NCBI GenBank assembly: GCA_049424465.1 | Contig: JBMSSR010000027.1 | Location: 1-17,322, forward strand | Length of the DNA: 17,322 nt | Direction: 5' to 3' | Source: UBA668 sp049424465 | Lineage (GTDB): Bacteria; Actinomycetota; Acidimicrobiia; Acidimicrobiales; Ilumatobacteraceae | Shown here: piece after piece, positions 1 through 6,530 of the stretch | How positions within the stretch are numbered: the first letter of the stretch is position 1 | Layout: the number at the start of each line of letters is the position of its first letter | The notes under the pieces: generated by a model | Database searches by the model: none | What the model was told of the DNA's origin: nothing | What the model saw: only the letters and a program-made list of their open reading frames with translations | Made by a program: the position numbers and the translations under genes

Positions 1-1
1 T

Positions 2-2947
2 CCCGCCTGCGAGGTGTACGGCGGCGACGGTGGTATCGGTGTGCTGCCGGACGGCGGCTATTTCGACTCGGACTACTGGTTCTTCTTCGACTGGGTGTGG
101 AGTTTCGACAACTTCATGCAGAACTTCGACGTGGAGAACTACGGCTTCGGGCCCGGTGGCGGCGGCTCGATCGCGTCGCTCGCAGTGCTGGACCCCAGCA
201 ACGGTCAGTCGCTCGTCACGTACGACATCGGCAGGGGCGTCGACCTCGCGGGCGATCCGAGCGTGATGTACGGACAGGGCTCGGACATCTTCGCCGTCAA
301 CATGCTGGGCACGACGCCGTACGTCCGTCCGAGTTCGTCCGCTGGCCTCGCATGTTCGTGGACCTGCGGCTCGTCGTATACCCACGCGTTCGGTGCCGGC
401 GGTGGCGGCGCCGTCGGCAACTCGAGCCTCGCCGGGGCCAGCGACCCGCTCGACTTCGGTGCCCAGGCCGCGAACGGCGACAACGGCATCGTCATCGTGC
501 TGTTCGACTTCCCGATCGACTCCGACGGCGACGGCTTCCTGTCCGACGTCGACTGCGACGACTCGGCACCCACGGTCAACCCGGGTGCCACCGAACTGGT
601 CGGCAACGGCTACGACGACGACTGCAACGCGGAGACCCCGATCGGCTCCGACACGACGCTGACGTGCGACATCGCTCCCGTCTCGACCAACGCCGTCGAG
701 AACGACTTCCTCGACCTCAACTTCACCGGCAGCAACGACCTCGGTGAGTACGCCACCACTGGCGACGTCATCGGCTACACGTCGGTGGCCGCGATCGGCG
801 GGCCTGCGCTCGCCACCGGCACACTGTCCAACCTCTCCGGTTCGAGTCCGACGTGGACCGCCACACTCACCGTGTCGGACACCACCGGCATCTCGGCCGG
901 TGACGGTGTCACGGCTCGCAACGGTGTCGGCGACCTCGGGGCCGGCAACGTCGTCACCGTGTCCAGCGTCGACGACGGCACCACGCTCCAGCTGACCATC
1001 GAGGGCTACACCGACCCCATCGAGGGCGACGTCACCACGATCCGCACCGGCACACTCGTCGATGCACGGCTCACCATCAGCGACCACGTCACTCCCGACA
1101 ATTTCGACATCGAGATCGTCGACGAGAGCAGCGAAGACGGCGATCTCAACGCCACGGTCTCGTCGCAGCTCTACGCCTACAACTCGTTGGACGGCACGAT
1201 CGCCAACGTGGCAGGCGCCGGCCCCTGGACCGGTGAGATCCAGGGCCTGGCGTCGACCGATGGATTCAACGTCGGTGACCGCTTCATCGCGGGCGATGCG
1301 TATGGCGGTTGGTTGCCGGGTACCGGTGGCATCTACACCGTCACTGGCATCACCGACACCACGACGATCACGTTCTCCGCAGAGGGTGGCACCGCCCCGC
1401 AGGACGGCTACATCTCCGGCATCCATTCGTGGACGTCGGTCGAGTACACGTTCGACTTCTTCGAGGGTGGCAGCGATTTCGTCACACCGATCGACCTGAA
1501 CGACGTCTCTGTCGTCGTGAAGGACGTCGACGAGAACCAGTTCGTCGAGTTCGCGAGGCCCGATTCCATCCGGCTCGAGCACGACTCGGCGATCGAGGTG
1601 CTGTCCGGCGCGTCGTCCGATCTCGTGCCGGCGAACAACTACCGGTTCTGGTCGGCCCCGCGTTCGGTCGACACCGACACACCGCACTGGGTCGAGGTGT
1701 CGTACAACACGGTGTCGTCGATGAAGGTGCGCATTGGCGAGCTGGCGAGCGGCGGCATGTCGATGGAACTCGCCTTCGGGCCGGCGAACTTCACCGATCC
1801 GATCACGTGCGGTACCACCATCATCGACGAGGTGCCGACCACCACCACCTACACGGGTGACAGCGGCCGCATCCTCGAGGGCACGTCGATGGACCTGTCG
1901 GCAACCGTCGACCCGGCCGAGTGCACGACGCCGGCGGTGACGTTCGAGCTGACGTACCCGGACGGCACCACCGAGACGATCACCGACCCGCTCGACACCA
2001 CCGGGTTCGAGCCCGGCGACTACCAGATCACGGCGAGCTACGCCGGTGACGGCACGTGCCTGCCCAGCGAGGACACCGCCGACTTCTACATCCCGTACCA
2101 GACGGTGACCACGTACACCGGCGGCAACGGCCTCATCACGGCCGGCACGTCGGTGTCATTGTCGGCCACGGTGACGCCGGCCGAGTGCACGTCGCCTGCC
2201 GTGACGTACACGATCACGTATCCAGACGGCACGTCCTACCCGGCGTCGAGCCCGCTGAACACCAGTGGATTCGGTCCCGGCATCTACGAGATCGTGGCCG
2301 ACTATGCGGGCGATGACGCGGCCTGCCTGCCCAGCGCCGACAGCACCCTGCTGGTCATCGCGACGCCGGGTGACTCCACCACGGGTGGCGGCATCTACCA
2401 CGTCGACAGTGGCATCTCGGGCACGCCGCGCATCAACTTCGGCTTCACGGTGCAGCGCACCGTCAAGACCGACAAGCGCACCGGTTCGACCGAGGAGATC
2501 CAGCGCGGTCAGTTGCTGTGGATGAACACCAACCAGTGGCGTCTCAAGGCGTCGCTGTACTCGCGCCGTGTCACCAGTAGTGGCATCACCACCGGCGACA
2601 CCCCCGTGTTCGGCACCAACCCGTGCCCGGTCGGCGTCGGCGTGTCGGGGTCGAACCCGAAGTGTGGTGTCATCGTCGGCAGGGGCTGGCTCGAGCGCTG
2701 GAACTCCGACACGCTCGAGTGGGAGGTCGCAACTGACCTGGGCCGCAGCGGCTGGGTGTCGTTCACCGCGACCATCTACGACGGTGGCTCGGTGAAGGTG
2801 TGCAAGGGCAAGACCTGCAGCATCGTCGACGTCGCCGACTGGTTCGGCATGACGATGGCCGGCATCACCACGTCGACTGGCGTGCCGGTCTCGGTACCGA
2901 TCCAGGTGCGCAAGCAGCAGAACGGCGCGATCGTCATCCGCGTCTGA
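2..2947 (+). CDS. Large secreted/surface beta-rich protein with MopE motif and Ig-like repeats (5' partial)
   Basis: The frame is open from the window edge, so the N-terminus and any signal peptide are missing; residues are counted from the GTG at 14. In order I see: Gly-rich stretches (about 45-60 and 120-160) of the kind found in actinobacterial surface proteins; a MopE-type metal-binding motif at about 169-204 (DSDGDG, then DCDD, NPGA, GNGYDDDCN), probably Ca-binding; a beta-rich region at about 215-600 holding two related modules (269-343 and 394-470); two tandem Ig-like repeats from about 610 and 699, 88 residues apart, each with TYTG, PAEC, YPDGT and YAGD; and a C-terminal beta domain from about 785 with GGGIYHVDSG, NFGF and RGQLLW, resembling post-COAP-type domains. 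There is no LPXTG or membrane tail, so release or non-covalent attachment is likely. A role as adhesin or matrix protein is inference; there is no catalytic motif. Confidence 0.85.
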   Translation, partial: PACEVYGGDGGIGVLPDGGYFDSDYWFFFDWVWSFDNFMQNFDVENYGFGPGGGGSIASLAVLDPSNGQSLVTYDIGRGVDLAGDPSVMYGQGSDIFAVNMLGTTPYVRPSSSAGLACSWTCGSSYTHAFGAGGGGAVGNSSLAGASDPLDFGAQAANGDNGIVIVLFDFPIDSDGDGFLSDVDCDDSAPTVNPGATELVGNGYDDDCNAETPIGSDTTLTCDIAPVSTNAVENDFLDLNFTGSNDLGEYATTGDVIGYTSVAAIGGPALATGTLSNLSGSSPTWTATLTVSDTTGISAGDGVTARNGVGDLGAGNVVTVSSVDDGTTLQLTIEGYTDPIEGDVTTIRTGTLVDARLTISDHVTPDNFDIEIVDESSEDGDLNATVSSQLYAYNSLDGTIANVAGAGPWTGEIQGLASTDGFNVGDRFIAGDAYGGWLPGTGGIYTVTGITDTTTITFSAEGGTAPQDGYISGIHSWTSVEYTFDFFEGGSDFVTPIDLNDVSVVVKDVDENQFVEFARPDSIRLEHDSAIEVLSGASSDLVPANNYRFWSAPRSVDTDTPHWVEVSYNTVSSMKVRIGELASGGMSMELAFGPANFTDPITCGTTIIDEVPTTTTYTGDSGRILEGTSMDLSATVDPAECTTPAVTFELTYPDGTTETITDPLDTTGFEPGDYQITASYAGDGTCLPSEDTADFYIPYQTVTTYTGGNGLITAGTSVSLSATVTPAECTSPAVTYTITYPDGTSYPASSPLNTSGFGPGIYEIVADYAGDDAACLPSADSTLLVIATPGDSTTGGGIYHVDSGISGTPRINFGFTVQRTVKTDKRTGSTEEIQRGQLLWMNTNQWRLKASLYSRRVTSSGITTGDTPVFGTNPCPVGVGVSGSNPKCGVIVGRGWLERWNSDTLEWEVATDLGRSGWVSFTATIYDGGSVKVCKGKTCSIVDVADWFGMTMAGITTSTGVPVSVPIQVRKQQNGAIVIRV
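1838..2362 (+). repeat. Two tandem Ig-like repeats within the surface protein
   Basis: Two copies of an approximately 88-residue module lie head to tail. The Tyr of TYTG is encoded at 1850 in copy 1 and at 2114 in copy 2, 264 bp apart. Conserved landmarks in both copies are TYTG, SATV-PAEC, YPDGT, a PL-TTGF/PLNTSGF turn, and YAGD followed by CLPS. The DNA is also similar (for example ccggccgagtgcacg in both), which suggests a fairly recent duplication. The pattern matches bacterial Ig-like (Big_3_5-type) stalk repeats. Confidence 0.75.
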
Positions 2948-2963
2948 CGCACTCGTCGAGTCT

Positions 2964-3002
2964 GCGCCCTGGGGAGCCCGCCATGCGGGTGCCCCGGGGC
3001 GC
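2964..3002 (+). terminator. Strong hairpin after the surface-protein gene
   Basis: This is an 18-bp stem with a 3-nt loop (cat, 2982-2984): gcgccctggggagcccgc pairs with gcgggtgccccggggcgc with one A-G mismatch and two G-U pairs. It starts 17 nt after the stop codon. No U-tract follows, which is common for actinobacterial terminators, so it may instead act as a 3'-end stabiliser. Confidence 0.6.
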
Positions 3003-3032
3003 ACGACGACCGTCACGACGTTCGGGCGCCAG

Positions 3033-3038
3033 TATCCT
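3033..3038 (+). promoter_or_regulatory. -10 element TATCCT, leaderless start of TetR gene
   Basis: TATCCT ends exactly 6 nt before the ATG at 3045, placing the expected transcription start on or next to the A of the ATG. No Shine-Dalgarno sequence is present. It is one of seven such arrangements in the window. No convincing -35 was seen. Confidence 0.55.
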
Positions 3039-3044
3039 CGACAC

Positions 3045-3713
3045 ATGGCACGAGGCAGGAAGCCGGGGCTGACCCGCGACGACTACGTCGACGCAGCGAT
3101 CGCGTACATCGACCAGCACGGTCTCGAGTCGATGACGCTGAAGACCATCGGCGACGCGCTGGGACTGTCGCAGACGGCCCTGTACCGCTACTTCCGCGAC
3201 AAGGACGACCTCATCGGCGCGTCGAAGGAGCGGCTGGTCGGCAAGGTCGCCGCGGCCCTCGAAGAGCATCCGTCGGGTACGCCCGAGGAACGTCTGATGC
3301 GGATTGCTCGCGCGACACGTCAGGTGTTCATGGATCACCCCAACATGGCGGGGACCATGCTCGTCCTGGTGAATCCCATCGACAACACGACGACAGCCAC
3401 CTCGGCGATCGTCGCGATGTTCGAGGAACTCGGCTACACCGACTCGGCGCTCACGACCGCGTATCAGGCGTTCGAATCCTTCGTCCTCGGCGCGATCATC
3501 TTCGACTTTGCTGGCGCGCCTCATCACCACGCCATGCGCGCCAGTCGGCTGCGCGAACTCCGCAATGCGTCGTTCGACGCGATGACGCGCCAGTCGGACG
3601 GCGTGCAGCAGAACAACGATGCGGCGTTCGAGCTCGGGCTGTCGGCCCTCGTGCGCGCCCTCGTCGACCGAGCTCCGCGCACGCCGACGCGCAAGAGTCG
3701 CCCCACCCGGTGA
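3045..3713 (+). CDS. TetR/AcrR family transcriptional regulator
   Basis: A 222-aa protein with the typical TetR layout: an N-terminal DNA-binding domain (about residues 10-56) with the helix-turn-helix at 31-50 (TLKTIGDALGLSQTALYRYF) followed by DKDDL, then a helical ligand-binding and dimerisation domain to the C-terminus. The tail (about 208-222) is basic and probably disordered. TetR proteins usually repress a neighbouring gene until they bind a small molecule. Here the obvious neighbour is the unrecognised gene 67 bp downstream on the same strand, but that gene has its own -10-like element, so a shared operon is not certain. The ligand cannot be told from the sequence. The ATG at 3045 is fixed by the leaderless promoter and gives the usual MARGRKPGLTRD-type N-terminus. 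Confidence 0.9.
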   Translation: MARGRKPGLTRDDYVDAAIAYIDQHGLESMTLKTIGDALGLSQTALYRYFRDKDDLIGASKERLVGKVAAALEEHPSGTPEERLMRIARATRQVFMDHPNMAGTMLVLVNPIDNTTTATSAIVAMFEELGYTDSALTTAYQAFESFVLGAIIFDFAGAPHHHAMRASRLRELRNASFDAMTRQSDGVQQNNDAAFELGLSALVRALVDRAPRTPTRKSRPTR

Positions 3714-3768
3714 CGGCGTCGCCGCCCCGCCGATCGTGCTCCGGCGACCGGCACGCCAACAGGTGCCG

Positions 3769-3774
3769 TACGAT
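3769..3774 (+). promoter_or_regulatory. -10 element TACGAT, leaderless start of the 3781 gene
   Basis: TACGAT ends 6 nt before the ATG at 3781, the same spacing as upstream of the TetR gene. No Shine-Dalgarno sequence is visible. It helps select this ATG over upstream in-frame starts that would overlap the TetR gene. Confidence 0.5.
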
Positions 3775-3780
3775 GCACAC

Positions 3781-4305
3781 ATGGTCGCCGAACGATTGGG
3801 ACGTCTCGCTGCCCGGCTCGTGACCAAGGCCGAGCCCGCTGCCGCGAAGGTGCGTGCCACCGAGTTCGCCCAGCGCCTGAAGGCCGAGTACGAACGGGGT
3901 CTCGCCGAGGAGCAGCAGCCCGCCGCGTCAGCCACGTCGCCCGACGCCGCCGCGTCGACCAACGAGGCGACACCTGACGACGACGTCAGCGCCGTCGCAG
4001 CCGCGCTGCGTTCGGTCGACTGGGCCTCGGTGCGTGCCGTCTCCGCCGAGAAGGCCGCCGAGACCAAGGAGCGCATGCGCGCCATGGCGGGCGACGTCGA
4101 CTGGTCGAAGGTGCAGGCGGGTGCGGCCGTCGTGTCGAGCGCACTCATCGCCGCAGTCGCGTCGGGGCAGATCCCGATCGGCGGGCGTCTGGCCGGCCCC
4201 ATCGCCCGGGCGATCCTGAACGACAGCGATCTCGCCTCGCGGGTCAGCAACTCGATGGGCGGCGACGAACAGCCGCCCGACCTCACCGCCGACGTCACGC
4301 GCTGA
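3781..4305 (+). CDS. Hypothetical protein, 174 aa, helical with hydrophobic C-terminal segment
   Basis: I do not recognise a family. Residues 1-42 form a charged, probably amphipathic helix (RLGRLAARLVTKAEPAAAKV, then EFAQRLKAEYERGLAEEQ). Residues about 43-70 are an Ala/Ser/Asp/Glu-rich linker. Two short related motifs follow, SVDWASVRA and DVDWSKVQAG, separated by a charged helix. A small-residue hydrophobic stretch (about 116-135, AGAAVVSSALIAAVASGQIPIGG) could insert in a membrane or pack in a bundle. The frame stays open upstream into the TetR gene, but the ATG at 3781 is preferred because of the TACGAT element. Base composition and codon use match the neighbours, so it looks like a real gene. 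It converges on the M23-like gene. Confidence 0.7.
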   Translation: MVAERLGRLAARLVTKAEPAAAKVRATEFAQRLKAEYERGLAEEQQPAASATSPDAAASTNEATPDDDVSAVAAALRSVDWASVRAVSAEKAAETKERMRAMAGDVDWSKVQAGAAVVSSALIAAVASGQIPIGGRLAGPIARAILNDSDLASRVSNSMGGDEQPPDLTADVTR

Positions 4306-4329
4306 GCCGCGTGCAGGCCGCTGTGACGA

Positions 4330-4347
4330 CCGAGCATCACGGCTCGG
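4330..4347. terminator. Hairpin between convergent genes
   Basis: A 6-bp perfect stem, ccgagc (4330-4335) with gctcgg (4342-4347), and a 6-nt loop sits in the 54-bp gap between two genes that end facing each other. Position supports a bidirectional terminator. It is short and has no U-tract. Confidence 0.35.
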
Positions 4348-4359
4348 CCAACAGGCCGC

Positions 4360-5256
4360 TCAGAGGCAGTCGACCTCGCCCGTGCCGAACGGGTTCTCGT
4401 CGGCGGCGAGCATCCAGCCCTGACACACCCCGATCGGCGTGCCCTGCTGGCCGTTCCCCCCGCCCTCGAAGCCGAACCCACCCCACTTCGCCGCGAACTG
4501 CTCGAGCACGTCAGCACTGAAGATCGCCGCAGCCGCGAACGCATTCGTCGCGCTGTTCATCAGTTCGAAGTGGATGTGCGTGCCGTGGTTGTCGGGTGGC
4601 ACGTACATGTACGCGATGACGTCACCCTTGCGCACGACATCGCCCTCGTGGACAACGAGAAAGGTCGAGTAGAAGCCGGGTGACGGTTCGGCCACCATTG
4701 GCTCGATGCTGTACTCGAAGTTCCACACCGCGTCGCTGGTGTCGTCGACACGTGCGATGGCCAGGTAGATGCCGTAGCGGTCGAACTGACCGTTGTCGAA
4801 CGAGCGGTCGATGTGCGTGATGACGCCGTCGGCGACCGCGTAGACGGCCGGGTAGTCGGTGGGCGCAGTACCGCCCTTGGGCCACGTCGCCGACATTCCC
4901 TCGAACAGCACGTGGCCACCGCTGTGCGGGCTGACCGACCGCGACCCGAGGAACGGGTGGCCACCGTTCATTACGTCGACGTCGACCAGGAATCGGTCGC
5001 TCGGCGTGGCGAGGAACGAGTCGAGCGTCGGCAGCGCGGCGAACTCGGCGTCACCGACCTGTTGGCCACTCCCCTGCTGGCCGGCCTGCTGTCCGTTCTC
5101 GCTCGCGGTGCCTGCAGGTGCCACCGCCTGCGGCACACCCGTCTGGCCGGGCGACTGCGTCGTCATCGACTCGTCACCACCTCCACCGCAGGAGACCAAC
5201 ACACCGGCCACGACGAGCGAACCGGCGAGGGCGCGCCGGGCGGCGCGACTCGTCAC
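4360..5256 (-). CDS. M23-like (LytM-fold) peptidase lipoprotein
   Basis: A 298-aa protein with a lipoprotein signal: positive N-terminus, hydrophobic stretch and lipobox LVSC with Cys at 23, followed by a Gly/Ser/Gln-rich linker to about residue 75. The LytM/M23 domain spans about 100-250: HSGGH (111-115), AVYAVADGVITHID, the VVHEGDVVRKGDVIAYMY strand typical of M23, and the metal-binding HxH as GTHIHFEL (H227, H229). Active M23 enzymes carry HxGxD at the first site; here the Asp position is His. It may bind zinc differently or be a non-catalytic LytM-fold protein. It is expected outside the membrane, acting on or sensing peptidoglycan. The GTG start at 5256 overlaps the glgC stop by 4 nt (GTGA), so translation is probably coupled to glgC. 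No functional link to glycogen is known. Confidence 0.85.
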   Translation of the reverse strand: MTSRAARRALAGSLVVAGVLVSCGGGGDESMTTQSPGQTGVPQAVAPAGTASENGQQAGQQGSGQQVGDAEFAALPTLDSFLATPSDRFLVDVDVMNGGHPFLGSRSVSPHSGGHVLFEGMSATWPKGGTAPTDYPAVYAVADGVITHIDRSFDNGQFDRYGIYLAIARVDDTSDAVWNFEYSIEPMVAEPSPGFYSTFLVVHEGDVVRKGDVIAYMYVPPDNHGTHIHFELMNSATNAFAAAAIFSADVLEQFAAKWGGFGFEGGGNGQQGTPIGVCQGWMLAADENPFGTGEVDCL

Positions 5257-6476
5257 AGCACCATGCCCTTGCTGATGACCACGATGCCGCGCTCGCTGAC
5301 GGTGAACCGTTCTGCGTCGGCCACGTGGTCGAAGCCGATGCGCATGCCCTCGGGCACGACCACGTTCTTGTCGATGATCGCCCGGTTGATGCGCGCCCCG
5401 GCCCCGACCTCGACACCGGGCATCAGGATGCTGTCGGTGACGTGCGCGTCGTGGTGCACGACGCACCCCGGCGACACGATGCTGCGCTCGACGTGACCGC
5501 CCGTGACGATGCTGCCGTTGCACAGCAGGCTGCCGTCGACGAAGGCCGGCTCGCCGTACACGCCGCGCGAGATCTTCGCCGGTGGGTTGCTCTCGTGACG
5601 GGTGAACACCGGCCACTGGTCGTTGTACAGGTTGAACACGGGCACCGGTGCGAGCAGGTCCATGTTGGCGTCGTAGTACGAGTCGATGGTGCCGACGTCG
5701 CGCCAGTAGCCCTTCTCGCGCTCGTCCTGGCCGGGCACGATGTTCTTGCTGAAGTCGTACACGTGCGCCACGCCCTGCTTGGTGAGCGCAGGGATGACGT
5801 GGCCACCGATGTCGGTGGGGATGTCGTCGTCTCCGGTCGGCGACACGATGTCGATGAGCGTCTGCGTGTCGAACACGTAGTTGCCCATGCTCGCCAGGCA
5901 GCGCGTCGGGTCACCCGGCATCGTCGGCGGGTTGGGCGACTTCTCGTGGAAGGCGAGGATGCGGCCGGTCTCGTCGGTCTCGATGACGCCGAACGCCTTC
6001 GCCTCCTCGTACGGAACGGGGATGGCCGCCACCGTGACACCGGCGCCGACCGCGACGTGATGGTCGACGAGCTGGCGCGGATCCATGCGGTAGATGTGGT
6101 CGGCACCGAACACGCACACCACGTCGGGGTCCTCGTCGGTGATCAGGTTGATGTTCTGGTAGATCGCGTCGGCCGAACCGGCGAACCAGTGCGGCCCACG
6201 CCGCATCTGCGCGGGCACCGGGGTGACGTAGTTGCCGAGCAGCGCGCTGAAGCGCCACGTCTGGCTGATGTGCCGGTCGAGGCTGTGGCTCATGTACTGC
6301 GTCAGCACCACGATCTTCAGGTAGCCGGCATTGGCGAAGTTGGACAGTGCGAAGTCGATGATGCGGTACGCGCCGCCGAACGGGACTGCCGGTTTCGAGC
6401 GGTCCTTGGTGAGCGGGAGCATCCGCTTGCCCTCGCCACCCGCCAGCACCATCACGAGCACCTTCGGTCCAGCCAT
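5253..6476 (-). CDS. glgC: Glucose-1-phosphate adenylyltransferase (ADP-glucose pyrophosphorylase)
   Basis: A 407-aa cytosolic enzyme making ADP-glucose and pyrophosphate from ATP and glucose-1-phosphate, the committed and allosterically regulated step of bacterial glycogen synthesis. The nucleotidyltransferase domain shows VLAGGEGKRMLPLTKDRSKPAVP (from residue 10), GSADAIYQN, FGADHIYRMD, GVIETDETG, FHEKSPNP and YWRDVGTIDSYYDAN. The C-terminal left-handed beta-helix is visible as hexapeptide-like repeats (GSIVTGGHVERSIVSPG, then VTDSILMPGVEVGAGARINRAIID). Length is normal for the family. The ATG at 6476 is chosen because TACATT ends exactly 6 nt before it and because MAGPKVLVMVLAGG is a family-typical N-terminus. 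It is divergent from glgA across 54 bp and overlaps the downstream lipoprotein gene. Confidence 0.96.
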   Translation of the reverse strand: MAGPKVLVMVLAGGEGKRMLPLTKDRSKPAVPFGGAYRIIDFALSNFANAGYLKIVVLTQYMSHSLDRHISQTWRFSALLGNYVTPVPAQMRRGPHWFAGSADAIYQNINLITDEDPDVVCVFGADHIYRMDPRQLVDHHVAVGAGVTVAAIPVPYEEAKAFGVIETDETGRILAFHEKSPNPPTMPGDPTRCLASMGNYVFDTQTLIDIVSPTGDDDIPTDIGGHVIPALTKQGVAHVYDFSKNIVPGQDEREKGYWRDVGTIDSYYDANMDLLAPVPVFNLYNDQWPVFTRHESNPPAKISRGVYGEPAFVDGSLLCNGSIVTGGHVERSIVSPGCVVHHDAHVTDSILMPGVEVGAGARINRAIIDKNVVVPEGMRIGFDHVADAERFTVSERGIVVISKGMVL

Positions 6477-6482
6477 GGACGA

Positions 6483-6488
6483 AATGTA
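6483..6488 (-). promoter_or_regulatory. -10 element TACATT, leaderless start of glgC
   Basis: On the minus strand TACATT (6488 to 6483) is followed by tcgtcc and then the ATG at 6476. The 6-nt spacing predicts a transcript beginning at the start codon. Its -35 region would fall around 6506-6511, on top of the glgA spacer. Confidence 0.55.
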
Positions 6489-6518
6489 CCCCGTACCGAC
6501 CCGCGCAGACAGTGGGGT

Positions 6519-6524
6519 TACCGT
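6519..6524 (+). promoter_or_regulatory. -10 element TACCGT, leaderless start of glgA
   Basis: TACCGT (6519-6524) ends 6 nt before the GTG at 6531. A -35-like CCGACC lies at 6496-6501 with a 17-nt spacer. The spacing decides between two in-frame GTG codons (6525 and 6531) in favour of 6531. Confidence 0.55.
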
Positions 6525-6530
6525 GTGGGC

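Noticed and set aside
6525..6530. Alternative glgA start at the GTG at 6525
   Set aside because: It lies directly next to the -10 hexamer, with no spacing; GTG 6531 has the 6-nt spacing seen at other genes and gives the family-typical N-terminus.
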